Position numbers and translations under genes: made by a program. Shown here in pieces: positions 26,189 to 34,477 of a DNA stretch of 64,000 nt. A model generated the notes under the pieces. It made no database searches. It was given only the letters and a program-made list of their open reading frames with translations, and was not told the DNA's origin. Every line of letters starts with the position of its first letter. Positions within the stretch are counted from its first letter, which is position 1. The DNA is taken from assembly GCA_013289765.1 (NCBI GenBank), contig JABCZI010000008.1:186001-250000 (forward strand), in the 5' to 3' direction. Source of the stretch: Acidobacteriota bacterium (GTDB taxonomy: Bacteria > Acidobacteriota > Terriglobia > Terriglobales > Acidobacteriaceae).

Positions 26189-26749
26189 TTAGCCGCGCTG
26201 GGGGCAAAGGGCGCAGCGGATTTCGAGATGTTTGCTGCGGCAGCGGCGGGGGAGGCTTTTGCGGAGGCGGACACTGAGGCAGGAATCAAGGAGGCACCAG
26301 GCTTCGCGGTATTTTTCGAACATGGCGCGGGACTGGCGGCGGGTATGGGGATAGAAGCGGATGCCTTTGCGTGAGCCGACGGCCTGGATGGGGATGATGT
26401 ACCAGATATTTTCGGGGACGACGTAGGCGACGAAGAAATCGATTTCGCGGGAGGTGTAGACCAGGCCGCTGGCTCCGGTGGTTTTGACGCGGTAGCGAGT
26501 CTCGGCGTAGAGGGTGGCGGATTTGACTTGGACGCGAAGGAATCCGCGTTCGAGTTCGACGACGGAATCGTAGCGATTGCTGTCTCCCCAGGGGAGGCAG
26601 ACGGTGAAGCCGAGATGGGTGGCGCGGGCCAGGAAGGCGGCTTCGGCGGCTTCTCCGCGACGTTTGCGGGTGGGCTCGGCGACGGCGTGGATGGTGATAG
26701 AGGTCAGAGGGGGCTGCGGTTGGTTCGAATTGTGGGTTTTGTTCCGCAT
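26189..26749 (-). CDS. PD-(D/E)XK endonuclease-like protein (PDDEXK_11)
   Basis: A 186-residue protein resembling the group-I-intron-type PD-(D/E)XK endonuclease family. The core runs from KRRGEAAEAAFLARA (conserved Glu) through LPWGDSNRYDSVVE (catalytic-type Asp) to FLRVQVKSATLY (QxK motif), then DFFVAYVVPENIWYIIPI. Solitary copies are frequent in soil bacteria; host function is unknown. The C-terminal ~35 residues are Arg/Cys-rich and not obviously conserved. Two terminator-like hairpins (26753-26868) lie between a TATAAT-type promoter and the ATG, so transcription may be attenuated. Confidence 0.75.
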   Translation of the reverse strand: MRNKTHNSNQPQPPLTSITIHAVAEPTRKRRGEAAEAAFLARATHLGFTVCLPWGDSNRYDSVVELERGFLRVQVKSATLYAETRYRVKTTGASGLVYTSREIDFFVAYVVPENIWYIIPIQAVGSRKGIRFYPHTRRQSRAMFEKYREAWCLLDSCLSVRLRKSLPRRCRSKHLEIRCALCPQRG

Positions 26750-26752
26750 GAT

Positions 26753-26868
26753 AAAAAGGGCGCAGCCGGTGGGCTGCGCCTGAAAGACGCTCCTCTTGAA
26801 ATGAAATGTGAAATGTGTGGGCGACGGGGTGAAAACACAAACGGCGCAGACCCCGAAGGGCTGCGCCG
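26753..26868 (-). terminator. Two tandem terminator-like hairpins before the PDDEXK gene
   Basis: On the minus strand, the first stem (CGGCGCAG at 26868-26861 with CTGCGCCG at 26849-26842) is followed by TTTGTGTTTT; the second (GGCGCAGCC 26780-26772 with GGCTGCGCC 26767-26759) is followed by CTTTTT and then the ATG nine bases later. A TATAAT lies upstream at 26895-26890. Gap 26750-27083 holds these and the hairpin at 27034-27057, and no gene. Confidence 0.65.
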
Positions 26869-27033
26869 CTGTTTCGACTCTATAATCCTATTATATCATA
26901 TTGCATAGGGCAACTGTGACAGGTTAGCTGCATTTATTTCTCCCAACGAATCAACGACTTAATCAAAAATACGGGCATTCAGGGGCTTGACAAGATTTTG
27001 GCAGGATTGCGAAAAGGACCGATTTTCGGCAAT

Positions 27034-27057
27034 GGGGCGGACGAAACCGTCCGCCCC
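27034..27057. terminator. Strong hairpin after the AHSA1-like gene
   Basis: GGGGCGGACG (27034-27043), loop AAAC, CGTCCGCCCC (27048-27057): perfect 10-bp stem 27 bases downstream of the AHSA1-like stop. No clear U-run follows on the minus strand, so it may be a REP-type hairpin or a weak terminator. Confidence 0.5.
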
Positions 27058-27083
27058 GTTGCGCTTGTGTGCTGACATGCGGT

Positions 27084-27602
27084 TTAGCGCCGAGTATCGA
27101 TGGTTTCTCCCCGCTCGACGTAAGCGACGAGCCATCCCATGACGCGCTGCCAGCCGTCGGAATGGCTGGCTGCGGCCGCGGGATCGCCCGCGAAACCTTC
27201 CTGGCGAATTCTTAAAAGCGTGCCGGTGCCGGCTCGCTCCGGGCCTTTCGGGTGCAGGCCGTGCACGCTTTGCGGTTCGAGCTCCCAGCGGACGATGGTT
27301 TTGAGCGAGCCGGTCCAATCCGCAATCCAAGTGTAGACGAGCAGGCGCGGAGGATCGACTTCGAGATATTCGCCGTCGATGTGAAACCTGGTGCCATCGA
27401 CGCCGACACCGTCGCTGGACCACTTACCGCCGACGCGGACGTCAGCCTTCGAATCCGTAACACGGTACATATCGCTGGCGCCCCACCAGCGCTGCATTTG
27501 CTCGGGATCGGTGATGGCCTGGAAGACGCGGGCCGGAGGAGCGGCGATGAAAATCTCGCCGGTGATTATGTTTTGATCGGGAGTGATTGCGACGGTTGCC
27601 AT
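27084..27602 (-). CDS. SRPBCC / AHSA1-type protein
   Basis: A 172-residue START/SRPBCC-fold protein of the AHSA1 (activator of Hsp90 ATPase-like) group. Visible signatures are IFIAAPPARVFQAITDPEQMQRWWG near the N-terminus, VGGKWSSDGVG and DGWQRVMGWLVAYVERGE at the C-terminus. In bacteria these bind hydrophobic ligands and are often controlled by an adjacent ArsR-type regulator, as here (28256-28651). The ATG has AGGAG seven bases upstream. Ligand unknown. A secreted-protein gene lies between it and the regulator. Confidence 0.85.
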   Translation of the reverse strand: MATVAITPDQNIITGEIFIAAPPARVFQAITDPEQMQRWWGASDMYRVTDSKADVRVGGKWSSDGVGVDGTRFHIDGEYLEVDPPRLLVYTWIADWTGSLKTIVRWELEPQSVHGLHPKGPERAGTGTLLRIRQEGFAGDPAAAASHSDGWQRVMGWLVAYVERGETIDTRR

Positions 27603-27683
27603 AAGCTTGCTCCTATTTGCCGGTGATTATGAATTTAATGTTAGTCGTTGCCATGAAAACTCCAGCTGCGGGTTTAAGGAGAG

Positions 27684-27722
27684 CCCACTTCTCGCGGAGG
27701 ACGCGAGAAATGGGGCACCCAG
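27684..27722. repeat. REP-like hairpin, family B (variant copy)
   Basis: CCCACTTCTCGCGG then ACGCGAGAAATGGGGCACCC: palindromic arms CTTCTCGCG and CGCGAGAAA. It belongs to the family around 39715-46449 but has GGAGG in place of AAAGA in the loop. Confidence 0.75.
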
Positions 27723-27747
27723 ATTTTCGCAGAAGATTTTCTTGCAA

Positions 27748-28254
27748 CTACTTTTGCGCTAACTCGCTGCGTTTCAGGTCGAAGAACTGCTTCATTTCTT
27801 TTCCCGGAGCTTGAAACGTCCAGTCTTCGGTATGGTGGTTGGGGTCGAGGATGGTGATTACGAGGCGCTGCATGTGACCGGGGCCCGAAGGGGAGAGATT
27901 GGTGGCGTCAAGGAAGTCGAAGGTGATGGTCTTGCCGTCGGGCGATGAGGAGGCCGTCATGCGGGGTTGGTTGCCGGCGCCGCAGTAATGAGTCATGAGC
28001 AGGCGATCGGGGCCATCGAGGTGAAACATCGTAATCATGTTTTCGCGGTCGATGCCGTGGATCTCGCTCATCAGGGCGGAACCGCCAGCGGTGTCGCGGA
28101 ACGAGACGTTGAGCGGTTTACCTTGAGAGGTCTTCCCTTCCCAGGAGCCGGAGAGGGATTTGAGTTGATCGAAAGATTTCTGCGCGGCGGATTGCGCGAA
28201 GGCGGCGGTTGCGGTGAAGGCAAGGATTGAGAGAGCGATGCGGATTGATTTCAT
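27748..28254 (-). CDS. Secreted protein of unknown function (DUF1579-like)
   Basis: A 168-residue exported protein. Signal peptide SIRIALSILAFTATAAFAQS with a cleavage site after AFA. The mature part opens FDQLKSLSGSWEGKT and contains VSFRDTAGGSALMSEIHG, a pattern of lipocalin-like secreted proteins that I cannot name with confidence. The start at 28254 begins one base after the ArsR stop, so it is translated in the same operon. The regulator, this protein and AHSA1 form a cassette. Confidence 0.75.
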   Translation of the reverse strand: MKSIRIALSILAFTATAAFAQSAAQKSFDQLKSLSGSWEGKTSQGKPLNVSFRDTAGGSALMSEIHGIDRENMITMFHLDGPDRLLMTHYCGAGNQPRMTASSSPDGKTITFDFLDATNLSPSGPGHMQRLVITILDPNHHTEDWTFQAPGKEMKQFFDLKRSELAQK

Positions 28255-28255
28255 G

Positions 28256-28651
28256 TTAGCGATTTCCTTTCGAGGGTTTCGTATTGGGTTTTGCGGCATG
28301 GGGCTGCGTGGTTTCACTGGCGTACTCGGCTTCGACAAAAGTTTTCAGGTTGGTGAGGCTTAGCTTCCAGAAGTTGCGATATTGATCGAGCCAGCTGTCG
28401 ACGGCGCGGAGAGGCTCGGGATTGAGTTGGTAGACGCGATGGCGTCCCTCGCGATGTTCGCGAACCAGATGAGCGCGGCGCAAGAGGCGCAGGTGCTTCG
28501 AGATGGCGGGACGGGAGACGGGGAAGGCTCCGGCAATTGTCCCGGCGGGCTGACCGCCGCGGCGCAGTAAATCGAGCACCGCCCTCCTCGTAGGATCAGC
28601 GAGCGCCTGGAAAGTGAGCTCGGGCGAATATGTAACCGATCGGTGACGCAT
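28256..28651 (-). CDS. ArsR-family winged-helix transcriptional regulator
   Basis: A 131-residue ArsR/SmtB-type repressor: FQALADPTRRAVLDLLRRG (helices 1-2), recognition region VSRPAISKHLRLLRRAHLVREHREGRHRVYQL, and a C-terminal helix (DSWLDQYRNFWKLSLTNL). No metal-binding Cys pair is visible, so it belongs to the non-metal group often paired with SRPBCC genes. A GTAAC-N6-GTTAC inverted repeat lies 5 bases upstream of its ATG (28657-28672), and a palindrome ACCGATCGGT falls within its first codons, so autoregulation is likely. Confidence 0.9.
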   Translation of the reverse strand: MRHRSVTYSPELTFQALADPTRRAVLDLLRRGGQPAGTIAGAFPVSRPAISKHLRLLRRAHLVREHREGRHRVYQLNPEPLRAVDSWLDQYRNFWKLSLTNLKTFVEAEYASETTQPHAAKPNTKPSKGNR

Positions 28652-28656
28652 AATGC

Positions 28657-28672
28657 GTAACCTTACAGTTAC
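28657..28672. promoter_or_regulatory. Inverted-repeat operator of the ArsR cassette
   Basis: GTAAC (28657-28661), six bases, GTTAC (28668-28672), directly upstream of the arsR-type gene and within the divergent region shared with the antitoxin gene at 28738. Confidence 0.55.
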
Positions 28673-28737
28673 AGAATGGGGCTGTCAAGCAGAAATTTAT
28701 GGAGACTTTAGGGTCTTACCATTGGTATAATGTAAGC

Positions 28738-28974
28738 ATGATACGACAGATTACATCAGTAAGCACTAAGGGCCAGTTCGTGATTCCGTCCGAGATGAGG
28801 ACATCTCTCGGCATCAAGCCCGGGACGCGGATCGCCGTTACTCAAGAGGGATCGCGCATCGTTCTCGAACCAGTATCCGAGGAACTGGTGGACAAGACGC
28901 GCGGGCTTTTTTCGGGCAAGACTTCCCTTTCGCAGGAACTGAAACGAGAGCGGCGACGGAAGGATAAATGGTAA
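28738..28974 (+). CDS. AbrB/SpoVT-type antitoxin
   Basis: A 78-residue swapped-hairpin AbrB DNA-binding protein: ITSVSTKGQFVIPSEMRTSL followed by GIKPGTRIAVTQEGSRIVLEP. The acidic/basic tail (residues 55-78) would bind the toxin. The ATG at 28738 lies six bases after TATAAT (28726-28731) with no ribosome site, so the mRNA may be leaderless; an upstream frame start at 28699 is in the promoter. Its last 7 bases overlap the PIN toxin gene. Confidence 0.85.
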   Translation: MIRQITSVSTKGQFVIPSEMRTSLGIKPGTRIAVTQEGSRIVLEPVSEELVDKTRGLFSGKTSLSQELKRERRRKDKW

Positions 28975-29378
28975 CGTACGTTCTCGACTCGAGTGCGATT
29001 CTGCGCTATTTGGATGACGAGGCGGGCGCGGTGCGCGTGGCAGAGATCATAAAATCGCACTTGGCGGGAAGGTGCGAAGCGATGATTTCCGCCCCGCATT
29101 GGGGAGAGATCGCCGGGATCACATGCAAGGTCCATGGCAGGCAGGCGATGGAATTAGTACTTTCCCGCTTGAGCGCATTCGGATTCGAGGTGGTGGCGGC
29201 GGATGCGGAACGGGCCGTCGCAGCGGCGCTCATCAAGCTCAAGAGCGGTGTTTCCTATGTCGATGCGTTTGGCGTGGAGCTGGTGGCTGAGGACGGCGAC
29301 CGGGTTTTCGTGACCGCGGATTTTGATTTCAAAGCCGTGAGCCGAGATGTGGCGATTGAGTTTCTGCCGGCGAAGTGA
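28968..29378 (+). CDS. vapC: PIN-domain toxin, VapC type
   Basis: A 136-residue PIN ribonuclease. Acidic sites: Asp7 in YVLDSSAILRYL, Glu ~47 in APHWGEIAGITC, Asp ~99 in GVSYVDAFGVELV and Asp ~117 in VFVTADFDF. It overlaps the AbrB-type antitoxin by 7 bases in a second TA pair. It is unrelated at sequence level to the VapC at 22605. REP-like repeats follow at 29434-29490. Confidence 0.88.
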   Translation: MVTYVLDSSAILRYLDDEAGAVRVAEIIKSHLAGRCEAMISAPHWGEIAGITCKVHGRQAMELVLSRLSAFGFEVVAADAERAVAAALIKLKSGVSYVDAFGVELVAEDGDRVFVTADFDFKAVSRDVAIEFLPAK

Positions 29379-29433
29379 TCGAAGGAAAATCTCTTCCAGA
29401 TCAAATCAGACGAAAATCAAGGTCAAGGTCAAG

Positions 29434-29490
29434 GTCAAAGGCGTCGGACAGGAGTGTCCGACCCACACGAGCAGTCCGACCCACACGAGC
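29434..29490. repeat. REP-like repeat, family A, with partial second copy
   Basis: GTCAAAGGCGTCGGACAGGA then GTGTCCGACCCACAC (29434-29468), followed by a truncated AGTCCGACCCACACGAGC (29473-29490). GGTCAA is repeated three times just upstream (29421-29438). Confidence 0.8.
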
Positions 29491-29493
29491 TGA

Positions 29494-30111
29494 TCAGATC
29501 TCTCTTTCGACCAGATTCAGGAATGCCTGGTGGACGCGGGTGTCGGCGGAGAGTTCGGGATGGAAGGTTGAGGCCATGGCGGTTCCCTGCCGGACGGCAA
29601 CGGGGTCGGCCCCTTCGGTGGCGATGACTTCGACGGCGGGGCCGACACGGGAAATCTTTGGGGCGCGGATGAAGACCATTTCGAGGGGCGAGTCGGGCTG
29701 CTTCTGGCCGGTTTGGTTCTGGTCGGTTTGGTTCTGATTAAGAGCGGCTGGTAGAAGCTTGCCTTGGCGGATGGAGCTGTCGAGCTGGCGTCCGTAGGCG
29801 TTGCGACGGATGGCAATATCGATTGCGCCGAGGCCGGCCTGCGTGGGGTTTTCAACTTCCGTGGCCAGGAGGATTGCGCCGGCGCAGGTACCGAAGGTGG
29901 GCTTCAGACGAACGAACTGTTTCAGTTTTTCGAAGCCGTCCTCTCCCAGCAAATTCAGGAACGTGCCCGATTCCCCGCCGGGGATGATCAGGCCGTCGAT
30001 TTCATCCAGTTGAGCGGGTTTTTTGACGAGCACAACTTTGGCGCCAAGTTCTTCGAGGCGGCGGCGGTGGGCGTCGAAATCGCCTTGGAGGGCCAGGACT
30101 CCGATGGTCAT
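29494..30111 (-). CDS. pdxT: Pyridoxal 5'-phosphate synthase glutaminase subunit
   Basis: Glutaminase of the PdxS/PdxT vitamin-B6 pathway, supplying ammonia to PdxS. It opens IGVLALQGDFDAH; the catalytic Cys is in FGTCAGAILLA, with GGESGTF and the His-Glu pair in STFHPELSADTR. 205 residues. A Gln/Asn/Thr-rich loop (~136-150, NQNQTDQNQTGQKQ) is encoded by 15-bp tandem repeats and lengthens the usual protein. The ATG at 30111 is 7 bases after TAAAAT with no ribosome site, so it may be leaderless. pdxS is not in the window. Confidence 0.93.
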   Translation of the reverse strand: MTIGVLALQGDFDAHRRRLEELGAKVVLVKKPAQLDEIDGLIIPGGESGTFLNLLGEDGFEKLKQFVRLKPTFGTCAGAILLATEVENPTQAGLGAIDIAIRRNAYGRQLDSSIRQGKLLPAALNQNQTDQNQTGQKQPDSPLEMVFIRAPKISRVGPAVEVIATEGADPVAVRQGTAMASTFHPELSADTRVHQAFLNLVEREI

Positions 30112-30186
30112 GAAGACAATTTTACCCGAAGGGATAAAAGTGAAAATCCCGCCCAAGCGGAACCTGGACGGGACATGCTTGCGATC

Positions 30187-31206
30187 TCATTGGTAGGAGA
30201 AGGTTAACTCGTCGAGGTACATGTTGTACTGGTCCTGGTTTTGATTGCCATCCATTTGATAATTGATGGTGATCCCATACCAGCCCGGCGATGAACCGTG
30301 GCCAAATGTCCAGTTGAGAGTATGAGTGTCTCCGTTTAGCGTGATGGACTGATAGGTTAAATGATTGTCGGAAGTGCGCTGCACCTTGAGCGTCAGATGA
30401 TTCCACTGGTTGCTGTTCGGGTTGCAAGGGATCCCGGTCGGAATCCACTGGCCCTTCTGGTTATCAAAGACGTCCCACTGGTTACCGCCGGCTAGCCTGC
30501 ACTCGTGGCCAAAGATGAAACCCATATTGTCGAAGTACTGGTTGATGTCGAACTCCAGAGCCTGGGGAAGAGCGAGATTATATCCAAAGAAATAGACATC
30601 GTAAGTGAAGTTGTACAAGGTCGGCACCAGCTGTTGATTGGGGTCGGGCACGCCTTGCGAAGACGCGGTCCCGATCAAGTGGTTGTTCCACAACCCGTCA
30701 GAGAAAGGAGTCGTTCCTCCCACATTAAATTCGGAGGCGTGTCCGCTCATCGAAGGCGAACTGATGTCCTGGCCCATCCAGAAGGAGATTCCGTTGCAGG
30801 GGGAAGGAGAACAGTCGACGAAATTTGGCGGTCCCTGGCCGTATGCGCTCCAGCCGCCACTCTGCTGCACATGGGAGAACGAATTCCCTCCGCTCGGAGC
30901 TGGACTGGGGGGCGCTGGGCTGGGTGGCGGCGGGGTTGAGCTGGAAGTGGAAGTAGTGGACGTCGTGTTGCTGCTACTTGGAGCAGGTGTGCCGGTTGAG
31001 CTAGAGGTGCTGGAAGTGGAAGCGCCGCTGCTGGAGGAAGTGCCGGAACTGGGGATTGCGCTCGAGTTGGCCTTGGGGAGTGAACTTCCTGAACACCCGC
31101 TCAATAGAAGCATCCACGATAGGAGGGTGACTACAGCCGCGCACTGAAACAGGATAGTTCGATCCGCATGATTTTTTTGCGCCGGGCAGCATTGGCGGTA
31201 AGACAT
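30187..31206 (-). CDS. Lipoprotein with Ser/Thr/Pro linker and lectin-like domain
   Basis: A 339-residue protein. A long N-region leads to a hydrophobic segment and lipobox LLLSGCSG (Cys ~38), then a low-complexity Ser/Thr/Pro linker to ~residue 105, and a C-terminal ~230-residue beta-rich domain with many Trp and Tyr (FDINQYFDNMGFIFGHECR, QWNHLTLKVQR). The end DQYNMYLDELTFSYQ resembles concanavalin-like jelly rolls, so sugar binding at the surface is plausible (inference). GAGG lies eight bases before the ATG. Confidence 0.75.
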   Translation of the reverse strand: MSYRQCCPAQKNHADRTILFQCAAVVTLLSWMLLLSGCSGSSLPKANSSAIPSSGTSSSSGASTSSTSSSTGTPAPSSSNTTSTTSTSSSTPPPPSPAPPSPAPSGGNSFSHVQQSGGWSAYGQGPPNFVDCSPSPCNGISFWMGQDISSPSMSGHASEFNVGGTTPFSDGLWNNHLIGTASSQGVPDPNQQLVPTLYNFTYDVYFFGYNLALPQALEFDINQYFDNMGFIFGHECRLAGGNQWDVFDNQKGQWIPTGIPCNPNSNQWNHLTLKVQRTSDNHLTYQSITLNGDTHTLNWTFGHGSSPGWYGITINYQMDGNQNQDQYNMYLDELTFSYQ

Positions 31207-31742
31207 TTATTAACCTCGCAAATGGGGGATTAAAGGACGTAAGTCCTTGGGTCTGTTCGGAGAGTGGCGATTCCAACAGGTAACCGGTGGCCAGAAGAAG
31301 GTGCCAGGACGTTCTGCACCTGGTAATTCACAGACCGTTCAAATCGCGGCGGCTAATGCTTGCCGTAATTCAAAACTCTCGCAGACGCGCTCAGGGTGAC
31401 CTGACGAGGAACGGGGTCTAGATCTGGGAACTACTGTGGGAACAGTATACCTCTACACTCCTGGCCATTTAGAAGAAAAACGCCCAATTCCGAATACTTT
31501 GGGCAGGAGGGTTTTGAGTCAGGAAGGCGCCCAAACACCACAAAGCCGGGCTGGTTGGCCCGGCTTACTTGCGTGGAACTGGTCCGTTTCGGCCTTGTTT
31601 CGACCTGCGGCCCAGAATGCCAAATTTTTCGAGCTCTCACCTTCGTTCGTCTCATTTGCAGAAACGAAGTCTCAATACGGGCGAAATCTCAATCCCAGTT
31701 TGCGCCGCGGGGTCACCGTTCCGCGCCGCATTACATCGACAG
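31207..31742. other. Gene-poor region with hairpins
   Basis: Contains AAGGAC-TTAC-GTCCTT (~31233-31250, upstream of the lipoprotein gene) and a strong stem AAGCCGGGC (31543-31551) with GCCCGGCTT (31558-31566). The latter is followed on the minus strand by TTTGTGGTGTTTGG, so it could terminate the small gene at 31743-32033. No convincing gene is present. Confidence 0.5.
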
Positions 31743-32033
31743 CTACATCACCAGCGCGAGGTTCTCCAGTTCATACTGCAAGACGGGCAGGGCGCACCCA
31801 GCCATCTCGACGCGGCCGGCTGCATCGAGTGCCGCTTTCGGCGAAACTCCATAGCCGCGGCCCATCAGGAAAATCTGTAACAGTTCGGCAGCCTCGTAGG
31901 AATCGATCATGCCGCCCTGGAGCAGATCGCTGCGCAGCGCTGCCAGCTCGACTGCCGTGAATCTGTCTTTATCGTTATGGACTGTATCGTCCTTACCGTT
32001 CATTGAGTTTTCAAACATTGCGTTTTCAAACAT
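31743..32033 (-). CDS. Small hypothetical protein
   Basis: About 96 residues from an ATG at 32033; further in-frame ATGs lie upstream (32042, 32120). The C-terminal two thirds (FTAVELAALRSDLLQGGM, DSYEAAELLQIFLMGRGYG, PKAALDAAGRVEMAGC) look like a compact helical protein. The N-terminus contains a 15-bp duplication giving MFENAMFENSM. GGAGG lies 11 bases before the chosen start. I do not recognise a family. Confidence 0.5.
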   Translation of the reverse strand: MFENAMFENSMNGKDDTVHNDKDRFTAVELAALRSDLLQGGMIDSYEAAELLQIFLMGRGYGVSPKAALDAAGRVEMAGCALPVLQYELENLALVM

Positions 32034-32445
32034 GGCCGTCATCACCTCCGACTCCGACCTCTTGTTGCCTATTAGACTCATCGGCAGCCTGCCAAGTTGC
32101 ATGCAATTCGGTTGCCGCACCAGCCGGCTTGTTTCAAATGCGGAAAACCGGCTGGCTTAGATATATAAACCCCTGTAAACACGGGAAGTTGCAGGCAACC
32201 CGGGCCGGTGACGGTGCTTTCCACAGGTGTCATTGATGGTTCGCGCGTCCTAAAACCGACACATAGTGTCGCTTTGGAACGCGAGTCGTCGCTCTGAAGT
32301 CGACCGGAGTGAAGTGTCAAGGTTTGTAAGCTTAGCGTTTGTAATCAGAACTTGGGTGAGGAGAGAATCCGCGCGGCCGCCGGAGAAGGGTCTGGCAACC
32401 GGAACGCGAGCACACCGACGGAATGAACGCGAGAGCAACCGAGGA
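32034..32445. other. Intergenic region with long inverted repeat
   Basis: CCAGCCGG (32120-32127) and CCGGCTGG (32148-32155) form an 8-bp stem with a 20-base loop upstream of the small gene. The remaining sequence to the Trm112-like gene shows no supported gene; frames there are shadows. Confidence 0.45.
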
Positions 32446-32613
32446 TCAGTTTTCCATGGTCGCCTGGTCCACCAGCATGATAGGGATGTCGTCCTTGACC
32501 GCATACACCCGGCGGCACTGAGTGCACTTCAAGCTTTCGGGGTTCTGGCGGTATTCGAGCGCCTGCTTGCATTCCGGGCAAACTAAAATTTCAAGTAAAT
32601 CTTTGGCAATCAT
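32446..32613 (-). CDS. Trm112/YcaR-family small zinc protein (UPF0434)
   Basis: A 55-residue protein below usual length cut-offs. It begins MIAKDLLEILVCPECKQAL, then LKCTQCRRVYAVKDDIPIM: two CxxC-type pairs (CPEC and CTQC) and the VYxxxDDIPxML end typical of the Trm112p-like family. Members activate methyltransferases or have unknown roles in bacteria. An in-frame ATG three codons upstream (32622) is an alternative start. It is divergent from folD. Confidence 0.85.
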   Translation of the reverse strand: MIAKDLLEILVCPECKQALEYRQNPESLKCTQCRRVYAVKDDIPIMLVDQATMEN

Positions 32614-32630
32614 CCAGAGCATTGTACCCC

Positions 32631-32658
32631 ACGACGAGACTGCGACGACGAGACTGCG
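32631..32658. repeat. 14-bp tandem duplication
   Basis: ACGACGAGACTGCG occurs twice in tandem in the intergenic region upstream of folD. Confidence 0.85.
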
Positions 32659-32759
32659 GCACGGCTCAAGCGCCCTAAAGAAAATCGGCGGGTTGTGGCG
32701 GTCAGGCCGCGCGCTGGCTTGGCGGTGTAATATTTTCTATTCAGACTCAGGAGACTGGA

Positions 32760-33713
32760 TTGCCTGCAAAAATTATAGACGGCGTCAAGATGGCGAGCGA
32801 GATCCGCAGCGAAGTGGCGGCAGAAATAAAGAAGATGGCTCGCACCGGAGTGCGCCCGGGGCTCGCCGTCATACTAGTCGGACATAATCCGGCGTCGGAA
32901 ATCTATGTGCGCGGCAAGGTCAAAGCTTCTAACGAAGTTGGACTGTACAGCGAGCAGCACAATCGTCCCGAAACCGCGACCACCACAGAACTGCTTTCGC
33001 TGGTTGAAGACCTCAACCGCCGGGAGGAAATCGACGGCATCCTGGTGCAATTGCCGCTGCCCGCTCAGGTTGATTCCAAAAAGATCTTGATGGCCGTCGA
33101 TCCCACGAAAGATGTGGACGGCTTCCATCCCGTCAACGTCGGCTTTCTCTCGACGCAGCGACCCGGTTTAGTTCCCTGCACTCCTGCTGGAGTCATCGAA
33201 ATTCTGCGCCGCAGTAACATTCCTATCGCCGGACAGAACGCGGTCGTTGTAGGACGGAGTGATATCGTGGGCAAGCCCGCGGCAATGCTCTTGCTGAACG
33301 CCAACGCCACCGTTACGGTCTGTCATTCGAAGACGCCCGACCTGCCGGGTGTTTGCCGGCGCGCCGATATTCTTGTGGCTGCGATCGGACGCGCTGGAAT
33401 GATCACCGGCGATTTCGTGAAGCCCGGCGCAACCGTGATTGACGTAGGCATGAATAAGGTGACTGATCCTGCCGTCTTCCAGCGCCTGTTCGGCGGCCGA
33501 CTGTATAAAAGTGGCAAGCGGGAAGAAGCTTTCCGTGCGAAGGGATCGACGCTGGTCGGCGATGTGCATCCTGAAGTGGCCGAAGTGGCAGGAGCGCTGA
33601 CGCCGGTTCCCGGTGGAGTCGGTCCGCTGACCATTGCGATGCTGATGTATAACACCGTGAAAGCGGCGAAGATGAGGCGAGGCAGCAGTGTGCCGGAAAT
33701 GTCCATCAAATGA
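32760..33713 (+). CDS. folD: Methylenetetrahydrofolate dehydrogenase / cyclohydrolase
   Basis: Bifunctional one-carbon enzyme interconverting 5,10-methylene- and 10-formyl-tetrahydrofolate. Conserved parts: AVILVGHNPASEIYVRGK (catalytic Lys-type segment), ILVQLPLPAQVD, DPTKDVDGFHPVN, PCTPAGVIEIL, VVGRSDIVGKPAAMLL (NADP site), and TPVPGGVGPLTIAML. 317 residues, slightly long because of an insert (~240-255) before GDVHPEV. The start is a TTG at 32760 with AGGAG seven bases upstream. coaE follows on the same strand after ~105 bases. Confidence 0.95.
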   Translation: MPAKIIDGVKMASEIRSEVAAEIKKMARTGVRPGLAVILVGHNPASEIYVRGKVKASNEVGLYSEQHNRPETATTTELLSLVEDLNRREEIDGILVQLPLPAQVDSKKILMAVDPTKDVDGFHPVNVGFLSTQRPGLVPCTPAGVIEILRRSNIPIAGQNAVVVGRSDIVGKPAAMLLLNANATVTVCHSKTPDLPGVCRRADILVAAIGRAGMITGDFVKPGATVIDVGMNKVTDPAVFQRLFGGRLYKSGKREEAFRAKGSTLVGDVHPEVAEVAGALTPVPGGVGPLTIAMLMYNTVKAAKMRRGSSVPEMSIK

Positions 33714-33819
33714 AAGACTTTCACCATAGAGGCACAGAGCCGCAGCGAAAATCGAGAAAGAAAGAAAGATTTTCTCAGTGCCTCCGGGTCTCGGTCGTGG
33801 GTTTTCTTGCGGGGAGAGC

Positions 33820-34461
33820 TTGCTGAAAGTTGGCCTCACCGGCGGGATCGCATCCGGAAAATCCGTAGTCGGAGAGATGTTGGTCGCTCTCGGCGCGCAC
33901 CTCATTCAAGCGGACGAGATCTCCCACCAACTCATGCAGCCCGGACAAAACGTTTACTACGAGGTAGTCGCGCATTTCGGCCGCGAGATTCTCAACTACG
34001 ACGGCAGAGTGAACCGCAGCAAACTGGCCGAGGCCGCTTTCGGCAAGAGTGCGCCTGGCACGGGTTCCCGCATTGAAGAGTTGAATCGCATTGTCCATCC
34101 CGCGGTCATTCGCCGCCAGTTAGAGTGGCTGGAAGAGACCGGGCGCCAGCATCCCGGCGCGATTGCGATCGTGGAAGCCGCGCTTATTATCGAAGCGGGC
34201 GCGGCGAAAGGCTTCGATCGCTTAATCGTGGTCACCTGCAGTGACGAACAACGCGTCGCCCGGTTCGCCGCGCGTCAGAAGATCGATCTCGATGCCGCCC
34301 GCAAAGAAGTCGCCCGCCGCATGGCCGCGCAACTTCCCGAAGCAGAAAAAATCAAAGCGGCCGATTATGTAATCGACAACTCCGGCTCGCTCGATCACAC
34401 GCAAGAACAGGTCCGCCAATTGTGGGAGAAGCTGCGCGCCGCGGCGCCGGCCAAGGGCTAA
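33820..34461 (+). CDS. coaE: Dephospho-CoA kinase
   Basis: Last enzyme of coenzyme A synthesis, phosphorylating dephospho-CoA at the 3' hydroxyl. P-loop GLTGGIASGKS near the N-terminus, the substrate-lid segment LIQADEISHQLM, and RIVHPAVIRRQLEWL and IVEAALIIEAG in family order. 213 residues from the TTG at 33820 (read MLKVGLTGG), with GGGGAG five bases upstream. A GTG 14 codons earlier is in frame but adds unconserved residues. Confidence 0.93.
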   Translation: MLKVGLTGGIASGKSVVGEMLVALGAHLIQADEISHQLMQPGQNVYYEVVAHFGREILNYDGRVNRSKLAEAAFGKSAPGTGSRIEELNRIVHPAVIRRQLEWLEETGRQHPGAIAIVEAALIIEAGAAKGFDRLIVVTCSDEQRVARFAARQKIDLDAARKEVARRMAAQLPEAEKIKAADYVIDNSGSLDHTQEQVRQLWEKLRAAAPAKG

Positions 34462-34477
34462 CGCTCAGAGAATTAAA

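Noticed and set aside
31201-31345. Possible riboswitch upstream of the lipoprotein gene
   Set aside because: Hairpins are present but I could not match the conserved cores of c-di-GMP, preQ1 or other classes.
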